The notes under the pieces are model-generated. The model saw nothing but the letters and a program-made list of their open reading frames with translations. It was not told the DNA's origin and ran no database searches. Below, piece by piece: positions 35,319-48,000 of a stretch of DNA of 64,000 nt. Position numbers and translations under genes: made by a program. Each line of letters begins with the position of its first letter. Position 1 is the first letter of the stretch. The DNA is taken from positions 2,666,001-2,730,000 of the forward strand of contig NC_064005.1 of the NCBI RefSeq assembly GCF_932276165.1. The letters run 5' to 3'. Origin of the DNA: Plutella xylostella. Taxonomy: Eukaryota > Arthropoda > Insecta > Lepidoptera > Plutellidae.

Positions 35319-38300
35319 CTAGTGCTTCGACAGATTCAGCGGCAAATCTGAAACAATTATAACGACATTAGTGATGGGGATGGGACATGTGATCAATTGT
35401 GATTTGTCAGCATGATCAAACCATTGATTGGACTGTGAGGAGCCTAAGGGTGTTTTGAATGCGTATTCCAAGTGCCAAGTAATGGACACACAGCGTTGCC
35501 TATAGCAAAGCGATTTCTAGCAGTAATTTGGAGTACAATCAAGATCCCGTGACTTCTATTATTGAACCTTATTTTATGTCATGTAGTAGTAATGCTGGTG
35601 CTTACCCGAGGAGGGCTCGTCCTTGGGCAGGCGGTGGTCGAGCAGCGGGTGCTGCAGCGGCGGCCAGGCGCCCGGCGGGTAGTAGTACAGCGGCGCGGGC
35701 GCGCGGTACAGCGGGTAGAACAGCTCCTCGCGGCGCGGCACGGGGCGCAGCGGGGCGCGGCGCGGCGCGTCCGGCGACAGCAGCGAGTGGATGCTGTAGG
35801 GCGACACGTGCTTGCCGGCGCGCTCGCGGCTGGGCCCGGGCGCGGGGGGGCGAGGCGGGGCGGCGGGGGGCGGGGGGCGCGCGCGCCGCTTGCCGCTCGC
35901 GTCCTCCAGGCTCACGCGCTCCAGCTCGCGCAGGATGCGCTTGCGCGGCGACACCAGCGCGTGCTCCTGGCGGCACGAGGCCAACGCGTGGTGCACGGGC
36001 GGCGCGGGCGCGGGCGCGGGGGCGGGGGCGGGGGCGCGCGCCGCTAGCCGCTCCAGCGCGGTGGCCAGGCGCGCCGGCCGCACCGCCGCGCGCGTCTTCT
36101 TGTACACCCTCTGCTTGTGATACTGCTGCGGTTTCTTGAGCTTCATGTGGTAGTACTTCTCGCGGTCGTCGTCGCCGGGCGCGTCCACGACGTCCACGTC
36201 GTCGCCGTTGTGCGCGTCGCCGTTGACGCGGCGGCCGTTGACGGCGTCGGGCGCGAGCAGCGGGCGGCGGCGGCGGCGGCGGCTGCCCGCCTCGATCAGC
36301 CGCGAGTGCAGCGTGCTCGGCCGGCAGTAGAAAAACGTTAGCTCTTTGGAGATATTCCGGCGCGGGCTGGCCTGCTTCCAGCAGTGATCCCGCTGCCATG
36401 GTGACGACTGTATTGAGCTGTTGTCGTCAGATACTGCAACAAATTGATGAAAAGTAAGAAAACACTATCAGGACACTATTGCTGCATCATTCAAGTCATA
36501 GACACTAATAGAGTCGACATACCACTAAGTGAGGCGGCGCGCTCGGCGCGGGGCGGGTGCGCGGTGGGCGCGGGCGGCGCGGCGGGCGGCGGCCAGAACG
36601 TCTTGCGCGGCACCGACACCCAGCCCGCGCGCTCCCCCTCGCGCGCCGCGCCGCGCACCAGCTCCAGGATAAACTTGCCATCTGGAAACACAACAATCAA
36701 CTGTTAATAGTGCACTTAAAATTAGAGCTAAAACTTTCATTGATGTTGGTTTGCAAGTGCCAATATGTGTTTGTGTGTATAGTATGCTATTCCAGTTTAC
36801 TTTGTTATGAATAGAATGTGAGTTAATATAATAATACTAAAAATACAATAATCCAACAATTTATCTATATATCTAAACATGCTTTTCTAATGTATGTGAA
36901 CATGATTTAGTCAGGTCCCTGGCTCACTCTCATAGAAACCTCATGCATTCTACATAAGGTCTTAAGAAACCAGTGCAGTGTTGGTACAATGGTCCCTACC
37001 ATTTCCCACCACTCTGTTATACTGAGGGCTAATGGATATTGAAGTGTGTTAACTTACTCTGTATTGATTTCATAAGCTATATTTATTGTCTCTATTTAGT
37101 TCAGTATTAAAGATGTACTCATTTGATAGAAACTTTCCATTTAAAACATCACCTATCACAGTTTACTTCACACATCTAAATGAGTGCTAAATCTGGATAG
37201 TTAAAATTTTGATTAATTCATGATGTTTTTGTTCACCTTCACCTCATTCATTGAATATAAATTCCAAGGAATTAATTCACATCACAGGATTCAAACCCTA
37301 AGAGGCAGGTCTACAGCCATAACTGCTTCTGGGGTCAACTGATGTAGAAATAAAAAGACTATGGCATCCATGTTTAAGATTTCACGAAAGCCATGCTTAT
37401 TATTGGATGTAGCTGTATGGAAATAATTATTTTATTATATTATTAATTGTGGTCATCTATGAAAATTCTTCAATTTACATGGTAAGTCATGATAGTTACA
37501 TATTTGGGGCTACACATAAGTATGTAAATGGTTTTGTTTTGTACATAAATGTAATGTATAATACATGTGATAGTTTGTTTCACAAGGAATGTAGAAGTTT
37601 AGGATTTTTTACTATCTAAATAAAAAGGTTTTACCACAATAGCCTATGGCATTGGTAATGCTGTTACATTGTTTTGCCAATGATGTTACAATTATAATAA
37701 AGGGCCTGTAGCTTACATTGTTTGAAATAATGAAACTTGCACTGATGTTAAGAGGTATGGTGGCACAAAGAAGTTTTGGAGAGCAGTAAGGCCCGGGTCT
37801 CCTATTTACTCCGTAGGTCGCGTCAAGTGTCACCGCCGTAGGCCGCGTCAGGATGCTCATTACATCTACGCGCCAACGTCGGCGTGTGAGGGAGACCGCA
37901 TCAGTACATTTCTATAGTGAGCATCGTGACGCGGCCTACGGCGTGACGCTGGTCGCGACCTGCGGCGTAAATAGGAGACCCAGGCCTAACAGTGTTATTT
38001 ACTGAGCATACTGAAATAGGCAATTTGAAACTACATTGGGAGTGGCCTATGTCCAGCAGTGGTCAATTATAGGCAAATTATGATGGTGAAAAGTGAAAAC
38101 TACCTTAACACTTCATAAATACAACCTTGATGATATTGATAAATGTTTTAATTAGGTAACCATTTAAACCCCAAACCTGTGCCAATGGTTTGGATTTACG
38201 TTTGACGTATATTTTAACTCATCAAGCATTTTTTGGTGGAAAGTATGAATTCTACTACTGTGAAACAGATAACCATAATGAGGAAAATTAAGGGATTAAA

Positions 38301-39916
38301 GGATAAAATGTTATTACAATATAGATGCTTGAACTTTTTAAACAATTTCATAATAACATGAGTATCAGATGATCAGAGATTAAATGAAAATGTAAATCAT
38401 AGGTATATTTTAAATTATGTAACTTTAAGTTTCTACAGCAAAATTATAGGCCCGGGTCTCCTATTACGCGCCGTAGGTCGCGTCCAGCGTCACGCAGTAG
38501 GCCGCGTCACGATGCTCACTATGTCTACGCGCCAACGTCGGCGTGTGAGGGAGACCGCATCAGTACATTTCTATAGTGAGCATCGTGACGCGGCCTACGG
38601 CGTGACGCTGGTCGCGACCTACGGCGTAAATAGGAGACCCAGGCCATAGATTGGTATTATACATGGTATTTCAGTAGGAAAGTGATGATAAGGAATATAG
38701 GTATGTAAATGCAATTATGCACTTTTTGCTGACTAATAAATAGGTAGACATTATTGAACTCTGTCTATTACAGTCTAATAATACATAAGATGAGGTATTG
38801 GTATATTGTTTCCCAGATCATAATTATCCAAACCAATAGCCATTTGATTAATAACTTATTGACTCAATTGTGAAAATTTTTAAAAACTTGTGTTTACTGC
38901 AAGATTTACAAGTTTAGCCTAATTTTAGTATGGATGGTGTGCTGAAGCTGTGATTGACTGAATTTTGGTTGTCTAGGACTTAAGTTCATGCTTAGGTTTA
39001 TTCAAATATACACAAGTGAGAAACTGGGCTTTAGTGATTAAAGAGGCTCATGCTGCAAGTGGACTTCACTTTAGTTTAACTTTTGTGTGGTGTGTGTTTA
39101 TAAATATGTCTGTGTCTAGGTAGGAACACTAGTTTAAATTGGGTTAAATACAGATTACGCATAAAACACTAACTGAAACAAATAACTGTGGTTAGTGTTC
39201 CTATTGTACATATCATGTGGTTGCTCATGGGCTGATGATATTGCATATTATACTAAATCAAAGATAGGTGGTCATATATCATACATTACTGCCATATACA
39301 GGGCCTAATAGCCACATGTAGGTGTCAAATAACACTAGCTTCTGTTCAAAGTAAAACTCAATTATTTTCTGCCTACTAAGCGTAATATGTATGGAGCAAT
39401 TATCAATGAAAAATAATAGCTACTCTTTAAATTAATTAAATTTTTAAATAAAAAATAATATCTGAAGTGATGTTACTTTACAGTATCTACAAAAACTACA
39501 TAAAAATCACACTATTGCACAGCTGCTTTAATATCAAGTTCCTGGTACCAAGACTAATCATCAAAATGTGTTCATTTCCGCTACAGTGCCCCCAGCTCCT
39601 TACAACACACTCAGCAATGGCACGGAGGCTACACTCAAGACAATTGGCAAGCGCTCAGTTGAATGTGCCAGCATAAGTTTATCAGAGCATGAATGACTAC
39701 TGACTTTCTAGTTGTCTCTCCCTATGTTCTATCAAAGGTATTCTTTGCTGACTAAGGAATGAATTCTACACTACAAACAGGATGTAAGCAAAAGTACTGA
39801 CCTTTGAAGAACTTGAGCCTGCCGCCAGGCGCCGCCGCGGAGGGCGCGGGCTCCTCGCCGCCCTTGCTGCCGCTGTTACCATTCACGCCATGTCTTCTGT
39901 CTACTTCCTCTGTCAT
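35319..39916 (-). CDS. H: Hairless, Notch-pathway co-repressor
   Basis: Hairless holds Su(H)/CSL in a repressing complex and recruits Groucho and CtBP. Exons on the minus strand: 39916-39802, 36681-36523, 36433-35606, 35347-35319; phases join to 377 codons including TAG. Exons 1 and 2 together code GGRLKFFKDGKFILELVRG and GWVSVPRKTFWPPP, the Su(H)-binding core. Exon 3 begins SDDNSSIQSSPWQRDHCWKQ and contains PYSIHSLLS, the Groucho-binding motif. Exon 4 is 29 bp and codes LPLNLSKH, the CtBP motif at the extreme C-terminus. About 376 residues is short beside the fly protein (over 1000) but similar to compact insect forms. An in-frame ATG at 39979 would add 21 residues. Exon 3 is very GC-rich with Ala-Pro repeats. 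Exon 4 is easy to miss in automatic annotation. Confidence 0.93.
37790..37986 (+). mobile_element. Harbinger-like MITE, copy B
   Basis: 197 bp, ends GGCCCGGGTCTCC and GGAGACCCAGGCC, flanked by TAA on both sides. About 95% like copy C at 38449 by eye. Confidence 0.85.
38449..38645 (+). mobile_element. Harbinger-like MITE, copy C
   Basis: 197 bp, same ends as copy B, flanked by ATA on both sides. Lies 460 bp from copy B in the same orientation; different target triplets show separate insertions rather than a local duplication. Confidence 0.85.
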
Positions 39917-41238
39917 TTTGGTACATGTTGTCAGAGTTGTGTTTGTTCCTTCCTGTATATGCATTTCATTTCTGACCACTCAAACAGTACGTAAATGACA
40001 CTTTAGTTCGCGTACACTCGCCATGTCGGGCCCTGCGGGCGCGGCGGCTGCACTCGCACCACTCCCGCACTCGGATCAACATTCAATAGAACCACCCGAG
40101 TCCTCATCTTACGAGAGCCACCTGCGAGTGTAAAAAGCTCCGTCGAAACCTTCCACTACACACATTCCGACACGGCAACCATCAAATTGACGAGTGAACG
40201 CGGGCACTTGTTTACTGTAGGGCACTCGTGGGCTTGTCACTGACTAAATAGTTACAAAACAATACTTCTATGCCGGATTAATTACCGATTTATTAGAGCC
40301 CACGACACAACTTAAATTCGTTTTTCAGTAGTTCATTCACACCCAGCATCCATTTTGATTCGTTCAAAATCGTTCTCAAAAATAATACAAATCCGAAATT
40401 GAATTATCCGAACGTAACTCAGCAAAAATATTAAAATAAATGTTTATGTACAGTAATAGCTGTGATTTATATTAAAAACTTAAACTCATCCTCAATTAAA
40501 TATTTATTATAATTATTTGATTTAAAAAAGATAATAAGATTACCATGAGAATAAATACAATTTTATTTGCAACATATTTATTAAAAATATATGTTAAAGT
40601 ATGTCGCGTGTAACGGAATGAAAAAGCCAAAAGGCTGCGTTCAAGCTACGATCTAATTTTTTTTATGAATCTCAGAACACGGAATGATTTATTCATATTC
40701 ATTTAAATTATGTAAAGCCGCGTCCACGAAGCCAGCGGATACGAAAACTCCTCCGCCGCCATCATCGTGAATGCTTCATAGAAATGTATGAATTTGTTCT
40801 AGTGTTTTATGTACAATAAAGTTATACTACTACTACTAGACGCGTGGGCCTCGGGCCGTGCGTGGGCCGTGGGCCGCTGCCCGCACCGGACGCTCTGCCC
40901 ATCCTCCTTCATATTAAAAACACCCTTACAATAAAATTTGTCAACGATGGAAGTTTTATTTGAAACGCGCGTATTGGGAAACTTATATTTTTGGAAAATT
41001 ATACAAATTCCCGTTTTTCCATCCGCCCGTAACATAAAAACATGATCATTTTTAGAACTGGCAATATTATTTTAAAAAAAACGGCGGCCATATTGTTTGT
41101 AGTCGTTCAGCGTTCACGTTTATTTCATTCAATTTGACTACAATTTTGTTTTTCGAGCTGTAAACGTGGAAACTAAAGAAATATTTAAATTTAATGGTGT
41201 TGTGATTAATATTTCATAACAGTAAACCATAAACAAGC
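39917..41238. promoter_or_regulatory. Divergent upstream region of Hairless and eIF4A3
   Basis: The 1.3 kb between the two start codons must hold both 5' UTRs and promoters. A GC-richer block at 40010-40100 lies just upstream of Hairless. A tail-like stretch with ACAATAAAG and an ACT repeat (40808-40840) sits midway. The 41080-41238 part, with GGCGGCCATATTG and the leader before ATG, is the likely eIF4A3 start region. No TATA box is evident. Confidence 0.4.
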
Positions 41239-42860
41239 ATGGCGGCTTCTGAGGTATCGTTTAATCGCAAGATTATGTCGGAGGACTTGTCGAACGTCGA
41301 GTTCGACACGAGCGAAGATGTGGAAGTTATTCCAACATTCGATTCTATGGGCTTGCGTGACGAGCTGCTGCGAGGAATATACACTTACGGTAATTACGAG
41401 CTAATTAACGATGCTAGCAATCATATCCATTTACAATTCAGCAACCAATGTAACTAATAACGTGTTTTTATTTAGGTTTCGAAAAGCCGTCCGCGATTCA
41501 GCAGAGAAGCATTCAGCCTATTGTGAAGGGCAGAGACGTGATCGCTCAGGCTCAGTCTGGTACCGGAAAAACTGCAACTTTCTCCATTTCCATTCTGCAG
41601 TCGTTGGACACGACTCTGCGTGAGACGCAAGTGTTAGTGCTGTCCCCTACCCGGGAGCTGGCCACACAGATTCAGAAGGTTATCTTGGCTCTGGGGGACT
41701 TTATGAATGTCCAGTGCCATGCCTGCATCGGTGGCACTAATCTTGGAGAGGACATAAGGAAATTGGATTATGGTCAGCATGTTGTATCTGGCACTCCCGG
41801 AAGAGTATTTGGTAAGGATTTATACTTTAATTACTGAGCCATTATTCTTATAATAATTTGAAATTGCTATTATCTAAATTTATGTTTATGTATTTTTAGA
41901 CATGATCAGAAGGCGAGTCCTGAGAACAAGATCCATCAAAATGTTGGTTCTTGATGAAGCTGACGAGATGTTGAACAAGGGGTTCAAGGAGCAGATCTAC
42001 GACGTGTACCGGTACCTGCCCCCGGCCACGCAGGTGGTGCTCATATCGGCCACGCTGCCCCACGAGATACTGGAGATGACATCCAAATTCATGACTGATC
42101 CTATCAGGATCTTGGTAAAACGGTAAGATATTATATCAATGCATAACAATCCAATGATGAAAGTTTCATAAAGACAAACTAAATAACACATTTGTTTCTT
42201 TCAGTGACGAGTTGACACTGGAAGGTATAAAGCAGTTCTTCGTAGCTGTGGAGAGGGAGGAATGGAAGTTTGACACACTGTGTGACCTGTACGACACACT
42301 GACCATCACGCAGGCTGTCATCTTCTGCAACACTAAGAGAAAGGTGGACTGGCTGACACAGAAGATGCAGGAGGCCAACTTCACTGTCAGCTCCATGCAC
42401 GGAGACATGCCGCAGAAGGAGAGAGATAATATTATGAAGGAGTTCCGATCTGGGCAAAGGTATAAAATTTGTGCTCATTTGTAATAAATAATAAAACAAT
42501 ATTTTTTTTAAGTTTTATGAATGAATTTGGCCTCATGTGGCTTTACTGTGCATGACTAGCACATTGTTCAATAAGTATAATTTTTACATATCTTTTTATC
42601 ATTTTAGCCGTGTGCTGATCACCACTGATGTCTGGGCTAGAGGTATTGACGTCCAGCAAGTGTCCCTCGTCATCAACTACGACTTGCCCAACAACCGTGA
42701 GCTGTACATCCACAGAATTGGTCGTTCAGGAAGATTTGGTCGCAAAGGTGTTGCCATCAACTTTGTCAAGTCAGATGACATCAGGATCTTGAGAGATATT
42801 GAGCAGTACTACTCTACGCAGATTGATGAGATGCCCATGAATGTTGCTGATCTAATATAG
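41239..42860 (+). CDS. eIF4A3: Eukaryotic initiation factor 4A-III, DEAD-box RNA helicase
   Basis: Core of the exon junction complex, deposited on spliced mRNA in the nucleus and needed for mRNA localisation and nonsense-mediated decay. Exons 41239-41389, 41476-41811, 41900-42122, 42205-42459, 42608-42860 give 405 residues (vertebrate 411). Motifs in order: Q motif with PSAIQQRSI, motif [21 protein letters not shown], motif II DEAD, motif III SAT, then helicase C domain with [20 protein letters not shown] and [30 protein letters not shown] and the C-terminal [16 protein letters not shown] distinguish eIF4A3 from eIF4A1/2. Codon use is less GC-rich than in MTA or SF3B2 and no exon copies occur. 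A poly(A) signal follows at 43010. Confidence 0.98.
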
Positions 42861-43689
42861 AGCTCTAATTAATAAGCTTGGTTTACCAGTGGAAGTTGTC
42901 ACTAAAGTAATTTTAATTTAAGTACATACATCTCAGATTTTGATCAGAGCACTTCTCTGAGAGATCTTTTCTTGGCATAGGCTATGTACTTTGTATACTA
43001 TAATACCTTAATAAATAGCTTACTTTACACTATGTTTTATTTTTAGAAAACCTACTTTATGCCTTCCTTATGCCTAGACTCCGGCATTGTTTGTCAGAAT
43101 AAAATGTAATAAATAAAAACCAATATAAGTATATTTTATAATTTTATTAACAAAAAACAATATCAGCACTTCAGAATTTTAAGACTAATTACACATAATG
43201 TAAAAAATGCAAGTTTATTACTTGCTTGCTAGAGTTAACAATATGTAGTCAAATAATTTATGATCCCAGAAGTGAAAACATTATGTTCAATCTCTTGGAA
43301 TGTCATACATTTAGGTTCCTATTTATATTAAAACATCTAGCGTAAGAGGTTCTAAACATTAAATAATAAATATCACAAACATGAAATATTTGGAACAATA
43401 TAATGTAGCCAATACAACATTAATTTGTTTTGTATTCAAACATTTGTTGCTGCTTGACACACACTGATACATACCTTTATCATTTAAAATTTGCATCAGT
43501 TCCAGAAATTATGCAAATTTTTACAATAAATTTTAATAATTTATAAGATGAATGGATGGCAAGGACTCATGTAGTATATTACATTTCTAGACAATTCATT
43601 TATACACACAAAATATTATCTTACTTGATTAGGTATAACTTTAATATAACTATAGAATATAGGCCATAAATAAATAAGTATCCTAAAAG
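42861..43689. other. Convergent 3' UTRs of eIF4A3 and UBE2J1
   Basis: AATAAA at 43010-43015 (plus) serves eIF4A3; TTTATT at 43143-43148 is AATAAA on the minus strand and suits UBE2J1, whose 3' UTR would then be about 540 bases. The transcript ends lie about 130 bp apart. No other gene is seen. Confidence 0.65.
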
Positions 43690-44445
43690 TTATAGCTCTG
43701 ACTCAGTTGTGTTGTAGTAAGCATTCCAGCGCCTGTAGATAAACACAGCCACAAGCCCCACCAGTAATGCCACTATTATCTCAGTGAGCTGGTCCAAGAA
43801 GCTGGTTCCTGATGACTCAATGGACTCCGACACCTGGGTCTGTACCTCCTGCACGGGCTCCTCCGGAGGCTTCACTGCCTGCTCCTCCTCGCCTTTCAGA
43901 GCAATCTGGTCTAATACTGATTGTTCCTCCTCAGTTGGTGGTTTAGATGCAGCACTGGAAAGCAGAGCTGATATCTCACCACACTGAGGGCATACCCAGC
44001 TCTTGGACTTCTTGGCTAATATTTTCCTCTCGGCCGGAGTGTAGTCGAGGGACCCAATGGTGCCCTCAGCAGGAGTGGGCATGAATGCAATGAGAGCTAG
44101 CAAGGCTGTTCTGATTGACCATGATGGCTGCCATGTCTCTGGGTGATGGCCAGAAATTGAAAGACAGATCTTTTTGTGAACCTCGAACCTTCCATTGGGC
44201 GTCAACAGTATAATATGTGGGGGATGCATGGGATACTCCTTTGGTAGTAGAATCCTGCCATGGTAGATGCCACCTTCGAAGTCCGTGCCTTTAGGACCTT
44301 GCACCGTGAAGTGCCACTCGAACAGGTTGTCTTCTAGCGGCCGAGCACAGTAATCTTCTGTTGCATCAGCCAACTCCAAAGCTTCTCTCATTAGACGTTT
44401 AACGCCAGGGCACTTGGTATTGTATTTTTCACTGATCTCAGCCAT
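43690..44445 (-). CDS. UBE2J1: Ubiquitin-conjugating enzyme E2 J1 (Ubc6-like), ER tail-anchored
   Basis: E2 enzyme of ER-associated degradation, charging ubiquitin for misfolded-protein ligases on the cytosolic face. One uninterrupted exon of 251 codons. The UBC fold covers residues about 10-160: PLEDNLFEWHFTVQGPKGTD, LPKEYPMHPPHIILLTPNGR, and KKICLSISGHHPETWQPSWS with the catalytic cysteine at residue 94. TPNGRF replaces the HPN of canonical E2s, as typical for J-class. A charged Glu/Pro-rich linker follows, then a hydrophobic anchor near residues 222-240 (IIVALLVGLVAVFIYRRW). Vertebrate UBE2J1 is 318 residues; the difference is in the linker. Divergent with SF3B2 over 561 bp. Confidence 0.97.
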   Translation of the reverse strand: MAEISEKYNTKCPGVKRLMREALELADATEDYCARPLEDNLFEWHFTVQGPKGTDFEGGIYHGRILLPKEYPMHPPHIILLTPNGRFEVHKKICLSISGHHPETWQPSWSIRTALLALIAFMPTPAEGTIGSLDYTPAERKILAKKSKSWVCPQCGEISALLSSAASKPPTEEEQSVLDQIALKGEEEQAVKPPEEPVQEVQTQVSESIESSGTSFLDQLTEIIVALLVGLVAVFIYRRWNAYYNTTESEL

Positions 44446-45006
44446 TTTAAAGGTGTAACTAATGATTATAAACGATAGCTATCACACTAATTAACAAATC
44501 AAAGTTGTTGCTGTTGCGTAATATACTATAAATGAGCGAATTACACGAATAATACTGGAAAATTTGTTATCAAAATGAAAAGAAGAATTTTACATCATTT
44601 TTTTTGGTAAATATTTTGACAGATTAGCAAGAGAAGAAAGTGTTCATAAACTAGGCGAAAAAATAATGAGACTTGCTTTGCTTTTGCTTGGTTGTTATGA
44701 TATTCGTTTTTATTGAACCACGTAAACAGTTCCCATTTGTTCACTGTATTATTTATTAGAAATGAACCGTGGCGTGGTTCCAATTATTTTTAACAATCAC
44801 TAATCAACTAACGATATTAGTCTTTATTCTGAGAGCAAAACCTCTAACAGTATAATCTGTGTTGATGTGTTCCTTTACTTTTTTTAATTAAAAATATAAC
44901 TGTCAAAATAATAACCTTTCTTTCGTGTTGTGTGTTGTTGTGTTGTATTTCGTACTTTTCTTCGTATTTAGAAAAGATTGAGTCGTGTTAATAACCGTTA
45001 TCGATA
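44446..45006. promoter_or_regulatory. Shared divergent promoter region of UBE2J1 and SF3B2
   Basis: Only 561 bp separate the two start codons, so both 5' UTRs and core promoters must lie here. The sequence is AT-rich without an evident TATA box. In-frame TAA 15 bases before the SF3B2 ATG supports that start if the leader is unspliced. Confidence 0.5.
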
Positions 45007-48000
45007 ATGGAAGGGCCGCCCGGCACTGGGCCTAATAATGATGGAGGTATGGTCCCTCCGGGCGTCGGTCCGCCGCCTGGCCTGGCTGGCTTCCCCGCGA
45101 TGCCGCCGCCGCCTCCCGGTGCCCTGCTCCCGGGCAACATGCCGCCGCCCTCCATGGGCCCGCCCGGCAGCATGGGGCCTCCGGTCAACACCTCGGGCGC
45201 TCCGCCAGTGATGCCTCCGCCGCCGGGAATGGGGCCGCCACCTAACATGATGGGCATGGGGCCACCCGGGATGGGTCCGCCTCCGCCAGGCATGGGCCCT
45301 CCGCCCCCCGGCATGGGCCCACCGCCCCCCGGCATGGGGCCTCCTGGGTCCTTCCAAGGCCCCCCAGGCATGGGGCCGCCGATGGGTCCTCCGATGATGC
45401 GTGGCAATATTAAGGACATGGGTCCACCTGGCATGGGGCCTCCTCTGAACATGGCACCTCCCGGTATGGGTCGCGGCTGGGAGGGTCAAGGCCCACCACC
45501 AGGCTGGGGCCGGCGAGACGGGCCTCCTGGCTGGGATGATGACAGGAGAGATGAGAATGAGCAAGAGGATAATGAGGACACAAGCGTGCCGCCGCCGCCG
45601 CAGCCGTCGGCCCTGCCCTCCCTGCTCACCATGAAGATTGACACCCCCGAGGAGTTCCGCAACAAACCCCCGCGGCCGGAGGGACTTGTTCTGCCTAAAG
45701 CCTTGGAAGAGGCACTGGCATATAAGGACCAAAGACAGGCTGCTCTTGGGGATGACAGCCAACAGGATGAAGGTACTAGTTTTCTACTGTAAAAATATTT
45801 TTTTTTACTTCCTTCTCTTTCTAATTTATGCCTATAATCCATACATCATTCTAGATGACAACCAGCCAGAGGCCCCTCCCGCTCCTGTCATCAGTACTGA
45901 ATATGATGCAGAGGAGGATGAGGGAGACTCTGATGATGACAACATCCCTGATGCACCACAACCTCCTGTTATATCTAAACAAGATGTAAGTTGCACAATG
46001 TATTGTTGGTACCTAGTATTTTCCAATTTTTTTCGCTCTGGAACAATAGTTTGTATGATAGAAAGTTACCTATTTTTTTTTATGACACCTATAAATGTGA
46101 ACTCTAATTTTACTTTGAAACACATATTGTAAATACAATAGATTGTGGGAGCTGTTGTTACCAAACAACAAAAGAAACTGTTAATGTTGTAATTTAGATG
46201 TTCAAAATCAGTATTTTATGCTCTACTAATAAAAAATCCCAATTTCTCCAGACACAAGCAAATAAAGCTACCAAAAATAAGCGCAAAAAGAAGAAAAAGA
46301 AGGCGGCCAAGCAGAAGCGTAAGGAGGAAGCCCTTAAGAAACAAGTGGATCTGAACACCAGTGACACCAGCAAGAACTCCAGCGACAAGGAGAATGTGAA
46401 GGAGGCTGAAATTGAGTAAGTTAAACTGTTATTTTATAAGTTGTGCATAAGATAAACAGTCTTACCACAAATACTAGACAACAGATTTACATTATATTTT
46501 TAGTCCTGCCAAATACCTGGGCCAAAATAACGCCAGTAGGGTACATCACTTACTTTTTACGGAGTTGTTTTGGACAAAACAATTCTTGGGGGAAACATTC
46601 TGAGGCCTAACATATCATAGGTCAATCAACAGTCAATATTCATATTCATTTATTCATAAAAAAACAAGGTGTATTTGAAATTCTTATAATAATAAATATT
46701 TATTTAGACGGTTGAATGGTGTAGTGGTTAGTGGCCCTGACTGCTATGCCAAAGGTCCCGGGTTCGATGCCCGGCTGGGGCAGATATTTGTTTAAAGACA
46801 GATGTACTTGTACTTGGGTCTTGGGTGTTGGTATTTATATTTAATATGTATCTATCTATGTATTTGTGTAGATATATCAGCTGTCGGATACCCATATCAC
46901 AGGCTCTGCCTAGTTTGGGGTCGGATTGCCGTGTGTGAGATGCTCCCACATATTATATTATTATACATATTATTTATTTTCAGACCACATAGTCCATAGT
47001 GAGTGTTAGTAACAATGTATCTTAATACTAGGCTAGGCTAAATGCAAACACAATTATCTGTTTATTTACACACCCTATTAAGAAACACTGAGTACTGATC
47101 CTACCCTGTTCCAGTTAAGTACTCCGACCCAGTGTCTCAAGATACGGCCATCCACCCTCTCGGCGATCACCCTCAGGCGGCTGTTGCCTGTTATAACTAA
47201 ACATAATTTACTTATCACATATAAACCCTTGACCCATTACCCCCTAACCCCACCCCCAACCCACAGATACGTGCAAGAGAGCATAGCCTTCCACGAGCTG
47301 GAACCTATGTACCGGCAGTTCCACCGCGTGTTGGAGGCGTTCAAGTTGACGGAGCGAGCGGACGAGCCGGCGGCGGACGCGCCCGGCAAGGAGGCCAAGC
47401 CGGCTAGTAAGGCGCCCGAGAAAGTGCAGGATCAATTTGCTGTGGATGAGGAGGCTGTTGAGGTGAGTGTTTTTTGTAGCTACATGGTGTTGGGCAAGTG
47501 CAATATCAACGTGTGTCAATCTCGACCACGTATGATAAGGGCTTTTTAAAAGCCTCTCGTACAGATCTAAGTACATAAAACCACTTATGTACTTAGATCT
47601 GTACAAGCGCGGCGCGGACCCGCCCGGCAAGGAGGCCAGGCCCGCCAGCAAGGCGCCCGAGAAGGTGCAGTATCAGTTCGCCGTGGATGAGGAGGCTGTT
47701 GAGGTGAGTGGTTTGTGTTGTTGTATTTACGGGTGGTAGTAAAGGTTTCTCTGGCTTACTGGTTGGTTCACAGGTTTCTATCTGAAGCAATATTATAATA
47801 AAGTTGGCTAGATAGGAGTTATAGCGTGGAGCCATGTAAACGTTTTAATCTGGAATAATATATGTGATAACTCTTATAGGTGGTTCAACAGAATTGGTAG
47901 GCGTTTTATTAGTTTCAATTAATAATACCTACAGTAACGCTTATCAAGATCTCATACAAATCCCGCTAAACGCAACACTGAATACTTGAGATACTGTGAA

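Larger units (their letters stand above)
36682..39801 (-). other. Intron 1 of Hairless
   Basis: This 3.1-kb intron splits the Su(H)-binding core. It holds two Harbinger-like MITEs (37790-37986, 38449-38645) and a short plus-strand LINE terminus at about 38043-38090 (reads AYVQQWSIIG). The rest is AT-rich with nothing further seen. Confidence 0.8.

Noticed and set aside
35528..36399. Long GC-rich plus-strand and alternative minus-strand open frames
   Set aside because: They are shadows of Hairless exon 3 on the other strand or frame; only the frame with SPWQRDHCWKQ and PYSIHSLLS fits splice sites and family motifs.
44988..45762. Gly/Pro-rich minus-strand frames opposite SF3B2 exon 1
   Set aside because: Antisense shadows of the repetitive Pro-Gly-Met coding sequence.
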